From Enterocloster asparagiformis (GTDB lineage: Bacteria > Bacillota > Clostridia > Lachnospirales > Lachnospiraceae): DNA of 64,000 nt. The notes under the pieces were generated by a model. That model was given only the letters and a program-made list of their open reading frames with translations. It was not told the origin of the DNA and did no database searches. Positions 23,748 through 33,030 of this stretch are shown here, one piece after another. Position numbers and translations under genes: made by a program. The DNA lies in contig JAGZSY010000006.1 in assembly GCA_018380885.1 (NCBI GenBank), forward strand, positions 124,001-188,000, in the 5' to 3' direction. How positions within the stretch are numbered: the stretch's first letter is position 1; each line of letters starts with the position of its first letter.

Positions 23748-25040
23748 CTATCCGATGGAGATCGTCCCCCTGGGATAGGACACCGACGTGTGGGGCTTGT
23801 AGATCCAGATGGAAGCGATGGTCAGCGGCCCCAGACGGCCGATGTACATGACCGCAATCTCCAGCAGCTTAGCCGCAGGCCCCAGGCCGGTGGTAATTCC
23901 AGTGGACAACCCCACCGTGCCGAAGGCGGACGTGATCTCAAAGAGAATATCCATGAACCCCAGCTCCGGCTCCAATATACACATGGCAAAGCTGCCGGCA
24001 CAGACCACCAGCATAGACAGCGCGCTCACCACCGCCGCCTTGTAAAAGGCCTCCGGCGGAATCTGATAGTGAAACGCCCTGGGCTCCCCGTTGGTGGCCG
24101 CTCCCCGGATGGTGTGAAACAATGTGAACAGCGTGCTGGTCTTGATACCGCCGCCGGTGGAGCCGGGGGAAGCGCCGATAAACATCAGCACAGTCACGGT
24201 CAATAGGCCCGCATTGGTGAAGTTTCCCAGGGAAAATGTGGAAAATCCTGCGGTTCTGGCCGAGACGCTGGTAAAAAACGCGCCCAGCCAGGTGATCTGC
24301 TCCGTCATGCGGATCAGCACAGTGCCGCCCACCAGCAGGATGGCGCTGGTGGTGATCACCGCTTTGGAGTGCAGGCACAGCTTTTTAAAGGAGCGCTTGC
24401 GCACAATATCCATAATCACCAGAAATCCCAGTCCGCCGAAGGTGATCAGACCCGCGGTGGTCAGGTTGAGCAGCACGTTGTCCCGGTAGCCGGACAGATT
24501 TTTTAGGCCGCCCAAAATGTCAAAGCCCGAGTTGTTGAATGCGGCGATGGAGTGAAACAGGCTGATCCCCAGGGCGTGGACAGGGGGATAATCTTGCCGG
24601 AATACCAGAAAGCTTAAAACCGCGCCAACCAGCTCGAATACCAGCGTCACCTTGAGGATATTTTTCACCAGGCTCACCAGCCCCCTGCCGGAATCCAGGT
24701 TCATTGCCTCCCGGATCAACAGCCGTTCCTTTAAATTCACCCGCTTACCCAGAGCCAGGATAAAGCCAACGCCCACCGAGGTCACGCCCAGGCCGCCGAT
24801 CTGGATCAGCGCGGCCACCACCGCCTGGCCGAAGGCCGTGTAGGTGTCCGCCGTGTCTACGGCGATCAGGCCGGTGACGCAGACCGCGCTGGTGGAGGTG
24901 AACAGCGCATCCACATAGTGCAGGCTGACCCCGGGACGGACCGAGCAGGGCAGCATGAGCAGGAATGATCCCAGCAGGATCACCGCCAGAAACCCCAGGG
25001 CCAAAATCCTGGCCGGCGTCTGTTTCCGTATATACTTCAT
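23748..25040 (-). CDS. ktrB: KtrB/TrkH-type potassium uptake subunit
   Basis: This 430-residue membrane protein has four M1-P-M2 repeats. The four selectivity-filter segments are visible as SAVCVTGL, NNSGFDI, ARTAGFST and GTVGLSTG, each with the essential glycine. It forms the K+ translocation pore, probably coupled to Na+ in KtrB-type systems. Length and the partner KtrA favour Ktr over Trk. The start has GGGAGG. The upstream 323-bp gap, shared with a K+-sensor-like kinase gene running the other way, contains 51-bp repeats. Confidence 0.9.
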   Translation of the reverse strand: MKYIRKQTPARILALGFLAVILLGSFLLMLPCSVRPGVSLHYVDALFTSTSAVCVTGLIAVDTADTYTAFGQAVVAALIQIGGLGVTSVGVGFILALGKRVNLKERLLIREAMNLDSGRGLVSLVKNILKVTLVFELVGAVLSFLVFRQDYPPVHALGISLFHSIAAFNNSGFDILGGLKNLSGYRDNVLLNLTTAGLITFGGLGFLVIMDIVRKRSFKKLCLHSKAVITTSAILLVGGTVLIRMTEQITWLGAFFTSVSARTAGFSTFSLGNFTNAGLLTVTVLMFIGASPGSTGGGIKTSTLFTLFHTIRGAATNGEPRAFHYQIPPEAFYKAAVVSALSMLVVCAGSFAMCILEPELGFMDILFEITSAFGTVGLSTGITTGLGPAAKLLEIAVMYIGRLGPLTIASIWIYKPHTSVSYPRGTISIG

Positions 25041-25171
25041 TTATATTCCTCCCATTTTTGTTCTCTGCTATCACCATATCATGTTTCTCATTAAGGGAGT
25101 ATTATCGGCATAAAGATGGCATAAAGATTTTATAAAGGTGGGCGCGGGCGGACGTAAATTATGGTATAATC

Positions 25172-25310
25172 AAGGAAACGTAGTGCTTATCATCAGCCTG
25201 GCGGCTGGTGACAAAGTATAATAAGGAAACGTAGTGCTTATCATCAGCCTGGCGGCTGGTGACAAAGTATAATAAGGAAACGTAACACTTATCATCAGCC
25301 TGGCGGCTGG
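25172..25310. repeat. 51-bp tandem repeats between ktrB and the KdpD-like gene
   Basis: Copies at 25172-25222 and 25223-25273 are identical; a third, truncated copy (25274-25310) differs at a few bases. Each contains the hairpin CAGCC-TGGC-GGCTG, and the two full copies end in GTATAAT. An extended -10 box (TGG-TATAAT, 25162-25170) precedes the first copy. Read leftward, each full copy also offers TTGTCA-N17-GATAAG. The remaining bases of this 323-bp intergenic region show nothing further. The repeats are probably a control region for one or both divergent K+ operons. Confidence 0.9.
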
Positions 25311-25363
25311 CCGCCGCCCCGCCCCTTTTTCGCAGAACTCAAAAAACATAGGAGGATCTGTCC

Positions 25364-26965
25364 ATGTTCGACAGTAAAATAGAAAATTCCCCGGTGGAAC
25401 CGGCGCTTCCGCCTTTTGTGGGCCAGTTCCGGCCGCCGCTCATCAACCGCAGGGATGCAGCCTGGACCCTGGGAATCCTGGTTGTGGTCACGCTGTTTTG
25501 CGATATTCTGCAAAAGCTGGGATTTTCCGAGGCCAACATCATCACCCTGGATATTCTGGCCGTGCTCATCATCGCAGGCTTCGTGTCCCGCCGGGAATAC
25601 GGCTTTCTGGCCTCCGCGGTCTTTGTGCTGGTGTTCAATTTTCTGTTCACCACGCCCCGGTACGCCTTCAAGGCCGACGACATCGGCACCCAGTTCACCC
25701 TGTTCGTCATGCTGGCCTCCGCCTTCATCACCAGCTCCTTTGCGGCCCGCATCAAGCGTCAGGCCAAAATCGCCGCGCTGGCGGCCTACCGCACCGGGGT
25801 GCTTCTGGAGACCAATCAGCTGCTTCAGCAGGAAAACAGCGCCGAAGGCCTGCTGCGCCTGACCGCCGCCCAGCTCAACAAGCTGTTAAAGCGCGACACC
25901 CTGTTTTGTCCGGCCGGTGACAAAGGGCCCGGGGACCCGGAACTGTTCTGTACGGCCACGCCGGACCAGGGACGCAGGGGGCCCTCCCCGGATACGCTTG
26001 AGGAGCGGGCCGCGGCCCGGACGGCCTTTTTACAGCAAAAACAGACCGGCGCCTTCACGGACACCCTGCCCGGAACCTCCTTCCGCTACAGCCCCGTGGG
26101 CGGCCCAGGTTCCCTCTGCGGAATCATCGGCATCCGCATGTCCGGCACGGCCCCCGACGACTTCGAGGACAACCTGATCCAGGCCATTCTGGGCGAGTGC
26201 GCCATGGCCATGGAAAAGGAGCGCTTAAGCCGCATCCGGGAGGAAGAGGCGGCCAACGCCCGCACCCAGCAGCTGCGCGCCGACCTGCTTCGCTCCATCT
26301 CCCACGACCTGCGCACGCCGCTGACCAGCATTTCCGGCAACGCCGGCATCCTCTTAAACGACACCGGCCATTTGGCGGACGACCGCAAAAAGCAGGTCTG
26401 CCAGGACATCTACGACGACTCCATGTGGCTGATCAACCTGGTGGAAAATCTGCTCAGCATCACCCGCATGGAGGGGGGCACCATGCAGTTAAACATGGAG
26501 GGCGAGCTGCTAGAGGAGGTCATCGACGAGGCCATGCGCCACATCAGCCGCAAAGCCGCTGAGCATACCCTGTCCGTCACCCAGGAGGGCGATTTCATCC
26601 TGGCCCGCATGGATTCCCGGCTGATCATCCAGGTGATCATCAACCTGGTGGACAACGCCATTAAGTACACGCCCCCCGGCTCCCACATCCAGGTCCGGGC
26701 CTTCCGCCGCGGGGACTTCGCCGTGGTGGAGATTGCCGACGACGGGCCGGGAATCCCGGACTCCGCCAAGGAGCGGGTGTTCGATATGTTCTATACCGCC
26801 TCCAACAAACCGGCGGACAGCAAGCGCGGGATGGGCCTTGGGCTGGCCCTCTGCCGCTCCATCGTCACTGCCCACGGCGGCGAAATCACCGTGTCGGACC
26901 GGATTCCCCACGGCTGTGTTTTTCAGTTTACATTACCCATCGAGGAGGTTGACCTGCATGAATAA
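25364..26965 (+). CDS. Short KdpD-like sensor histidine kinase
   Basis: This 533-residue kinase has an N-terminal set of about four membrane spans of the KdpD DUF4118 type (about 28-125), a GAF-like region, and the kinase core. His314 in SISHDLRTPL is the phosphoacceptor; NLVDNAIKYTP, DDGPGIP and GMGLGLALC are the ATP-binding N, G1 and G2 boxes. It lacks the roughly 360-residue cytoplasmic USP/KdpD domain of full-length KdpD. It is likely to sense K+ or turgor. It overlaps the response regulator by 8 bp and faces ktrAB, not a kdpFABC operon. Confidence 0.88.
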   Translation: MFDSKIENSPVEPALPPFVGQFRPPLINRRDAAWTLGILVVVTLFCDILQKLGFSEANIITLDILAVLIIAGFVSRREYGFLASAVFVLVFNFLFTTPRYAFKADDIGTQFTLFVMLASAFITSSFAARIKRQAKIAALAAYRTGVLLETNQLLQQENSAEGLLRLTAAQLNKLLKRDTLFCPAGDKGPGDPELFCTATPDQGRRGPSPDTLEERAAARTAFLQQKQTGAFTDTLPGTSFRYSPVGGPGSLCGIIGIRMSGTAPDDFEDNLIQAILGECAMAMEKERLSRIREEEAANARTQQLRADLLRSISHDLRTPLTSISGNAGILLNDTGHLADDRKKQVCQDIYDDSMWLINLVENLLSITRMEGGTMQLNMEGELLEEVIDEAMRHISRKAAEHTLSVTQEGDFILARMDSRLIIQVIINLVDNAIKYTPPGSHIQVRAFRRGDFAVVEIADDGPGIPDSAKERVFDMFYTASNKPADSKRGMGLGLALCRSIVTAHGGEITVSDRIPHGCVFQFTLPIEEVDLHE

Positions 26966-27659
26966 ACCGGAGATTCTGATTGTCGAGGACGACAAAGCCA
27001 TCAAAAACCTGATCTCCACCGCGCTGGAACTGGACGGCTACCGCTACCACACAGCGGAAAACGGCGCCCAGGCCATCCTGAGCGCCGCCACACAGCAGCC
27101 TGATATTATGTTGCTTGACCTGGGACTTCCCGATATGGACGGCGTCCAGGTGATCGCCAAGGTGCGCACCTGGTCCCAGATGCCCATCATCGTCATCAGC
27201 GCCCGCAGCGAGGACCGGGACAAAATCGACGCGCTGGACGCCGGGGCCGACGACTACCTGACCAAGCCCTTCTCCGTTGAGGAGCTGTCCGCCAGGCTGC
27301 GCGCCACCCTGCGCCGCCTCCAGTACCTCTGCGCCCCCGCGGAAGGTGAGAGCGCAATTTTCACCAACGGCGGCCTCACCATCGATTTCGCCGCCGGCTG
27401 CGCCTCCCTGGACGGAAACGAACTGCATCTGACCCCCTTTGAGTACAAACTGCTCTGCCTCCTGGCCCGCCACGCGGGCAAGGTCCTGACCCACTCCTTC
27501 ATCACCAAGGAGATATGGGGCAGCTCCTGGGAGGGCGACGTGGCCTCGCTGCGGGTATTTATGGCTTCGCTGCGCAAAAAAATTGAGGAGGACCCCGCCC
27601 ACCCGCGGTACATACAGACCCATGTGGGGGTGGGGTACCGGATGATTCGGGTGGAATAG
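26958..27659 (+). CDS. KdpE-like OmpR-family response regulator
   Basis: This 233-residue protein has a receiver domain (Asp11/Asp12, phosphoacceptor Asp54 in LLDLGLPDMDG, Lys in LTKPFS) and a C-terminal winged helix (LTPFEYKLLCLLARH, then DVASLRVFMASLRKKIE). The ATG at 26958 overlaps the kinase stop (ATGAATAA), so the pair is translationally coupled. It would activate or repress K+ uptake genes after phosphorylation by the kinase. The divergent ktrAB promoter region with 51-bp repeats is the natural candidate target. Confidence 0.9.
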   Translation: MNKPEILIVEDDKAIKNLISTALELDGYRYHTAENGAQAILSAATQQPDIMLLDLGLPDMDGVQVIAKVRTWSQMPIIVISARSEDRDKIDALDAGADDYLTKPFSVEELSARLRATLRRLQYLCAPAEGESAIFTNGGLTIDFAAGCASLDGNELHLTPFEYKLLCLLARHAGKVLTHSFITKEIWGSSWEGDVASLRVFMASLRKKIEEDPAHPRYIQTHVGVGYRMIRVE

Positions 27660-27713
27660 CGATACTCTATATCCCACATGGGAAACGGTTACACCCGCAA
27701 GGATGTGTTTTGA

Positions 27714-29225
27714 TCAGATCGTCCCATCCCAGGTAGAAACCTTTGTGTTCTTTCCTTCCTCCTCATCAAACCACCGGGCCGTCACCACCTTAGTCTCTGT
27801 GTAGAACCGGTAGCCGTCTCTCCCCAGACAGTGCAGATCCCCGAAGAAGGACTGCTTATGCCCTGAAAACGGGAACATACCCACGGGCACGGGGATCCCC
27901 ACATTGACGCCCACCATTCCGCCGTCTGTGTGTCTGGCGAATTCCCTGGCGTAATACCCGTTTTGTGTAAAGATCACAGATCCGTTGGCAAAGGGATTGC
28001 GGTTCATCAGCCGCAGCCCTTCCTCAAATGTTTTAACTCGCTTGATGCAGAGTACCGGGCCGAATATTTCCCGGTCCCCCACCGTCATCTCCGGGGTCAC
28101 GTGATCCAGGATGGTGGGGCCCACGTAACTGCCGCCCTCATAGCCCTCGACCTTTATTCCCCTCCCGTCCAGAATCAGCTCTGCGCCCTCATCCACACCT
28201 TTCTGAATCCAGTCCTCGACCCACCTCTTATGTCCCTCGTTGATCACCGGCCCCATCTTTGTGTTCTTCTCATAAGCGGGTCCGACGGTCAAAAGCCCGG
28301 CCTGGCGCACAATCTCCTGCACCAGTGCATCCGCAATCCCTTCCTGAACCACCACAGCCGCCAGCGCCATACACCGCTCGCCGGCGCAGCCAAATGCGGA
28401 GTTGATAATTCCGGCCGCAGTCCGTTCAATAGGCGCATCCTCCAGAACCAGCGCATGGTTCTTCGCCTCGCACAGCGCCTGCACCCGTTTGCCTGAAGCA
28501 GCCGCTTTTTCGTAAATATGTCTGCCCACGGAAGTAGATCCCACAAAGGTAATGCCCTTGATATCCGGGTGCTCCAGCAGAATCTCCGCCTCGTTCCGGG
28601 AACACGTCACAATGTTGAGCACCCCGTCCGGCAGCCCGGCTTCCTTGTACAGCTGGGCGATCCGAAGGGCCGTCTGGGGGGTAAACGTGGCCGCCTTCAG
28701 CACAATGGTATTTCCGCAGGCGATACAGATCGGAGTCATCCATCCCATAGGAATCATGGCCGGGAAATTAAAGGGAACGATTCCCGCAAAAACGCCTAAC
28801 GGCTCATGGTACAGCACCGTGTCATACCCCGACGACGCATCCATCAGGCTGTATCCCTGCATCAGGGATGGAGCCGCTATGGCCTGCTCCGTACCCTCCT
28901 TTGCCTTCAGCACATCCCCCTGTGCCTCCGTCCACGCCTTTCCGTTTTCCAGGGCGATCAGGTAGGTCAGCTCGTCCATATGCTCCACCAGCAGATCTCT
29001 CAGCTTGTACAGAATCTGAACCCGCTTGGTAACAGGCGTTGCAGACCAGCCGGGAAATGCCGCCTTGGCGGCGTCCACAGCCTCCTCCACCTCCTCCTTC
29101 AGGCAGCAGGGCACTCTGGCAATCACCCGCCCTGTACTCGGATTCACCGCCTCGCTGTAGCTTGTGGTTTTGGACTCCTTCATTTCATTGTTCACAAAAT
29201 AGCCTAAGGTTTTTATATCGGACAT
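27714..29225 (-). CDS. CoA-acylating methylmalonate-semialdehyde dehydrogenase-like enzyme (MmsA/IolA)
   Basis: This 503-residue aldehyde dehydrogenase has NFPAMIPMGWMTP, the NAD site ITFVGSTSVGRHIYEKA and the catalytic FGCAGERCMALA (nucleophile Cys). This catalytic motif is that of MmsA/IolA, which turn malonate or methylmalonate semialdehyde into acetyl- or propionyl-CoA. It lies 25 nt downstream of the sugar ABC permease gene and appears to be the last gene of the importer operon. An aldehyde produced in breakdown of the imported sugar is therefore the likely substrate. Its exact identity is unknown. Confidence 0.88.
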   Translation of the reverse strand: MSDIKTLGYFVNNEMKESKTTSYSEAVNPSTGRVIARVPCCLKEEVEEAVDAAKAAFPGWSATPVTKRVQILYKLRDLLVEHMDELTYLIALENGKAWTEAQGDVLKAKEGTEQAIAAPSLMQGYSLMDASSGYDTVLYHEPLGVFAGIVPFNFPAMIPMGWMTPICIACGNTIVLKAATFTPQTALRIAQLYKEAGLPDGVLNIVTCSRNEAEILLEHPDIKGITFVGSTSVGRHIYEKAAASGKRVQALCEAKNHALVLEDAPIERTAAGIINSAFGCAGERCMALAAVVVQEGIADALVQEIVRQAGLLTVGPAYEKNTKMGPVINEGHKRWVEDWIQKGVDEGAELILDGRGIKVEGYEGGSYVGPTILDHVTPEMTVGDREIFGPVLCIKRVKTFEEGLRLMNRNPFANGSVIFTQNGYYAREFARHTDGGMVGVNVGIPVPVGMFPFSGHKQSFFGDLHCLGRDGYRFYTETKVVTARWFDEEEGKNTKVSTWDGTI

Positions 29226-29250
29226 GCTTCTATCTCCTCTAGCTCAGTCT

Positions 29251-30237
29251 CTATTGCTGGCTTTTTCTAATTAAACGCTCCGTTTTAATATCCAGGATCA
29301 CGGCGAACAGGATCAGGACGCCCTTGGCAATCAACTGCCAGTTGGAATCGATTCGCAGCAGATTCAGGCAGTTGTTGATCACGCCCACAATCAAACAGCC
29401 GAGAATGGTCCCCCCGACCTTACCTTTGCCGCCTCCCAGGGTGGTGCCGCCCAGCACGACGGAACATATCGCGTCCATTTCCATTCCCTGACCGGCCGTG
29501 GGCTGCGCGGAAGCCACGCGCCCCGTCATAATCATGGCGGCTATAGCCACGCACACGCCCATCAAGGTATAGACTGCAACTCTCACCTTATTCACGTCAA
29601 TTCCCGACACCCTGGCCGCCTCGGAGTTACCGCCCATTGCAACAATGTGGCGTCCGAATTCCATTTTGTAAAATACCGTGGAAATGACAATAGCCACCAC
29701 AACCACAATGATGATCGGAACCGGAACGGATCCTACCGCGCCCTGTCCAATGGCCTTGAAGCCGTCGCTGATACTTGAAATTGGGCTGTTATTGCACAAA
29801 AGGTAGCAGGCTCCCTTAAAAATCTGCTGGGTGGACAGGGTCACAATAAATGGGTTAAGACTGTATCTCACAGAAATAAATCCGTTGATCATACCGAACA
29901 GCGCGCCGCAGAGCACGCCTACCGCCAACGCGACCCACAGGGGAACTCCGTCGATCAGGGAAACCTTGGCCATAATCACGCCGATCAGCCCAAGCATCGT
30001 ACCTACCGACAGGTCCATGGTTCCAGAAGCAATAACCAGGGTAAACCCCATCCCCAGCACAGTGGACACCGCGACCTGGCGCACGACGTTGCGCAGGTTG
30101 GTGGAGGTAAGGAACACTTCATTTCCAAATGAAGCAATAATAAACAGAACAATCAGGATCAGCAGCGCTTTGTTGTTCAACAAAAATATCTTCATATCCG
30201 AATATAATTTCGGTTGTTGTTTTCTCTGGGTGTTCAT
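29251..30237 (-). CDS. Sugar ABC transporter permease (RbsC-like)
   Basis: This 328-residue membrane protein has eight to ten hydrophobic segments and the BPD_transp_2 signature region (TLSTQQIFKGACYLL, then GGNSEAARVSGIDV, which contacts the ATPase). It forms the pore of a ribose/allose/xylose-class importer. A TTG 24 nt earlier is in frame, but the ATG at 30237 with GGGAAGG upstream is favoured. It is between the ATPase and MmsA genes in one operon. Confidence 0.9.
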   Translation of the reverse strand: MNTQRKQQPKLYSDMKIFLLNNKALLILIVLFIIASFGNEVFLTSTNLRNVVRQVAVSTVLGMGFTLVIASGTMDLSVGTMLGLIGVIMAKVSLIDGVPLWVALAVGVLCGALFGMINGFISVRYSLNPFIVTLSTQQIFKGACYLLCNNSPISSISDGFKAIGQGAVGSVPVPIIIVVVVAIVISTVFYKMEFGRHIVAMGGNSEAARVSGIDVNKVRVAVYTLMGVCVAIAAMIMTGRVASAQPTAGQGMEMDAICSVVLGGTTLGGGKGKVGGTILGCLIVGVINNCLNLLRIDSNWQLIAKGVLILFAVILDIKTERLIRKSQQ

Positions 30238-30264
30238 CCGTTTGTACCTTCCCTTTCTCAACCA

Positions 30265-31773
30265 TCAGGTTCCAAATGCATGTTTCATCATAACTTCCTG
30301 ATCCAGCTCAGATCTCATAAATTCAGCCACAGTCATTCCGTGGCGCACGATCAGAACCCGGTCGCTCATACCGATGATTTCAGGAAGTTCCGACGACACC
30401 ATCACAATGGCCATCCCCTCTTGTGCCAGCTGGTCAATCAGGCGATAAATTTCTGCCTTGGAGCCAACGTCAATTCCCCTGGTCGGCTCATCCAGAAACA
30501 GGATCTTTGGATTGGTCAGCAGCCATCTGCCGATAATGCATTTCTGTTGGTTCCCACCGCTTAAGCTGGAGATCGGCGTATTCATCCCTTCAGTCTTGAC
30601 AGACAATCGCTCGATCTCTTTGCGGCAGTCCTCTGCCTCCTGCTTTTTTCGGATCATTTTCAACTTGCTGCATATAGATGGAAGATAGGCGAGGGAAATG
30701 TTGACCTTGACCGACAGCTTGTGAAGCAGTCCCCTGCGCAGCCGGTCTTCCGTCACCATCCCAAGTCCGCACTTCAGCGCATCCGCGGGAGTCTTGATCC
30801 GCACTTCTTTTCCTTCGACAAAAATCCGACCGCTGTCTGCGGGTTCGATTCCGAACACTGCATTTAGAATTTCCGTCCTTCCTGCGCCCATCAGACCGCA
30901 GAATCCCAGAATCTCGCCCCTTCTCACGGAAAATGAGATGTCGTTAAACACACCCTTCTTCGTCAGATTTTTAACCTCCAGTGCAACCTCTCCCAGCTGC
31001 GCCTCCCCGCTTTTGGGATACATGTCCTTCATTTCCCGCCCCACAATCATGCGGATCAACTCATCCGTATCCAGCTCCCGGGTATCCCGCAACGCGATGT
31101 AATTGCCGTCCCTCAGGGCCAGCACCCGGTGGCACAGGTGAAATATTTCGTCCAGCTTGTGGGAGATGAAAATAATGGAGACTCCGTCGGCTGTCAATTT
31201 ATCAATAATCTTGTATAATAGCTCAATCTCATGGCTGGCCAGCGCGGAGGTCGGCTCGTCCATGATAATAATTTCCGTGTTATAAGACACTGCCCTGGCG
31301 ATCTCCACCAACTGCATGTTTGCTACGTTTAAACTGCTGATTCTGGCCCCTGGTTCGATATCAATTCCCAATTCTTCCAATAAAGCTCTGGTCGCTGCCT
31401 TTTGAGCACCCGTATTGATCACGGGATTATGTTTGTAGTGGAATTTCCGCTCTCTGCCCAGCCATATATTCTCCGATACGGTCATGGACGGAATCAGGCG
31501 CAGCTCCTGATGAATCATGGCAATCCCTATGTTCAGCGCGTCGCTGGGACTTTTGCATTTTAAAACCTGCCCCTTGAAGGTGATGGTTCCCTCATCCGGT
31601 TGATGAAGGCCCAACAAGACGTTCATCAGAGTAGATTTGCCCGCACCGTTTTCACCTACCAGCCCCAGTACCTCACCCTTTCTCAGCTCCAGGTCGACTC
31701 CATGTAAAACCTCTGTCCCATAGAAGCTTTTCTTTATATCCTTCATTTCCAAAATCACTGTGTTCTGCGGCAT
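30265..31773 (-). CDS. Sugar ABC transporter ATP-binding protein (RbsA/MglA-like)
   Basis: This 502-residue protein has two fused ATPase domains. Domain 1 has Walker A GENGAGKSTLMN and a degenerate signature (LNVANMQLVEIA). Domain 2 has a degenerate Walker A (GLMGAGRTE) but a good signature LSGGNQQK and DEPTRGID. This asymmetry is normal for the RbsA/MglA class. It energises import of a monosaccharide through the permease gene downstream and the lipoprotein encoded upstream. Confidence 0.93.
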   Translation of the reverse strand: MPQNTVILEMKDIKKSFYGTEVLHGVDLELRKGEVLGLVGENGAGKSTLMNVLLGLHQPDEGTITFKGQVLKCKSPSDALNIGIAMIHQELRLIPSMTVSENIWLGRERKFHYKHNPVINTGAQKAATRALLEELGIDIEPGARISSLNVANMQLVEIARAVSYNTEIIIMDEPTSALASHEIELLYKIIDKLTADGVSIIFISHKLDEIFHLCHRVLALRDGNYIALRDTRELDTDELIRMIVGREMKDMYPKSGEAQLGEVALEVKNLTKKGVFNDISFSVRRGEILGFCGLMGAGRTEILNAVFGIEPADSGRIFVEGKEVRIKTPADALKCGLGMVTEDRLRRGLLHKLSVKVNISLAYLPSICSKLKMIRKKQEAEDCRKEIERLSVKTEGMNTPISSLSGGNQQKCIIGRWLLTNPKILFLDEPTRGIDVGSKAEIYRLIDQLAQEGMAIVMVSSELPEIIGMSDRVLIVRHGMTVAEFMRSELDQEVMMKHAFGT

Positions 31774-31824
31774 ATTTTAACCCCACCTCACCTAAATGGT
31801 ATTCTGGTTGCACGGTAGCCGGCC

Positions 31825-31861
31825 GGTGCTTTGGCCGCCGGTTACCGGCAGACAAAGCACC
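31825..31861 (-). promoter_or_regulatory. Intercistronic stem-loop between the binding-protein and ATPase genes
   Basis: Read leftward, GGTGCTTTG pairs exactly with CAAAGCACC. An overlapping alternative stem (GCCGGTTACC/GGTAGCCGGC spans 31814-31846) cannot form at the same time. There is no T run, so partial readthrough or mRNA protection of the binding-protein message is more likely than full termination. Confidence 0.5.
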
Positions 31862-31873
31862 TGGCCTTTTTTC

Positions 31874-32956
31874 TTAGTTGCCGTTCAGAAGAGCAGATGT
31901 CTCATCAAAATTCTCCTTCGTCATAACGCCCATTCTGGTGATATCGACTGCGCGCTCATCCGCGGGGAGCTCTTTTCCCTCCATCACGGCCCTGGCGATC
32001 TTTTCCCACTGCTGGCAAGAAGCTTCCGCCATCTCCTTGCGGTTCATAAATACGGTAGCGTACATATTTCCGTTGATAATCTCCTGCTGTCCTGCCGGTG
32101 ATCCGTCCGCTCCGATGATAATCACTTCTTCTCCCATCTTTTTGCCGGCCGCGGCGTAAGCCTGGCAGGCGCCCACCGCCATCTCGTCATTTTGGGCCAC
32201 AATCACATTGATCTCCGGATAAGCCTGAATCCAATCTTCCGCCAATGCCATAGCCTCGTCGCTCTTCCAGTTCGCTGTTTTCTCCGCAACAATCTCACAT
32301 CTTCCGGTGCCTTCCCACTTGGAAATGCAGGAATCGTTCATGCCGTCCTGTATGAACTTCACGCTTGAAAAGCCCAAAGCGCCCAGTATATATCCGATCT
32401 TGATGTCTTTATCCGGGTTCTTTTCCATATACTCGTTGATAATCTCTCCGTGGTAGACGCCCCTTTCATAGGTACGGTTCAGCGTCTTATACTCCACCTC
32501 AGTGGAATTGATCTCCGACATGTGCTGAACAAAGATGATTCCCGCTTCCTTAACCTTTTCATAAAGGGTAACGCCCGCATCCGCATCCACCGCGATACAC
32601 GCGATCATGTCGGGCTTCTGTACAATCAGGGACTCGATATCGCTGATCTGCTTATCGATGCTGCCCTCGGCGCTGGAGTAAATCAACTCGATGTCATGGG
32701 CATCGCAATATTCGATATACATGTCCAAAAGCGTAGCCTGGGTGTTGTCCAGGTTGTTGATCGATAAACCGATCACGGGTTTGCGTTCCCCGGCCCCCTC
32801 GGACGGCTCTTCGGCCGTTGTATCCGCCGGTTTCGCTGTGGCCGACTGGCCTTCCTGGCTCTTCTGTGTTACAGGGGTCTCTGTCTTGGCAGCGCACCCT
32901 GCCAAAGCCATACAGAGCATTACAGTGGTCAATCCTAAACTTAAAATACGCTTCAT
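31874..32956 (-). CDS. Sugar ABC transporter substrate-binding lipoprotein (RbsB/AlsB-like)
   Basis: This 360-residue protein has a signal peptide with lipobox LAGC, Cys21 being the lipidation site. A Ser/Thr/Pro-rich linker (about 25-55) follows, then a Peripla_BP_4 domain: KPVIGLSINNLDNTQATL, DIESLIVQKPDMIACIAVDADA, GYILGALGFSSVKF, NVIVAQNDEMAVGA and GADGSPAGQQEI. It captures the sugar outside the membrane. It is the first gene of the importer operon and has its own promoter in the divergent control region. Confidence 0.92.
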   Translation of the reverse strand: MKRILSLGLTTVMLCMALAGCAAKTETPVTQKSQEGQSATAKPADTTAEEPSEGAGERKPVIGLSINNLDNTQATLLDMYIEYCDAHDIELIYSSAEGSIDKQISDIESLIVQKPDMIACIAVDADAGVTLYEKVKEAGIIFVQHMSEINSTEVEYKTLNRTYERGVYHGEIINEYMEKNPDKDIKIGYILGALGFSSVKFIQDGMNDSCISKWEGTGRCEIVAEKTANWKSDEAMALAEDWIQAYPEINVIVAQNDEMAVGACQAYAAAGKKMGEEVIIIGADGSPAGQQEIINGNMYATVFMNRKEMAEASCQQWEKIARAVMEGKELPADERAVDITRMGVMTKENFDETSALLNGN

Positions 32957-33001
32957 GTTCTTAAACCTCCCGTTTTATCGTGTTGTTATTGCTACAATTT
33001 G

Positions 33002-33030
33002 ATGGTATCATCTTTTTACCGTTTTGTCAA
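33002..33030 (-). promoter_or_regulatory. Promoter of the sugar importer operon
   Basis: Read leftward, TTGACA (33025-33030) and TACCAT (33002-33007) have a 17-bp spacer. One CGGTAAAAA operator half-site lies inside the spacer. Confidence 0.5.

Noticed and set aside
25172..25310. Possible CRISPR array or insertion-sequence end in the 51-bp repeats
   Set aside because: Whole 51-bp units repeat head to tail without unique spacers, and there is no transposase or terminal inverted repeat.
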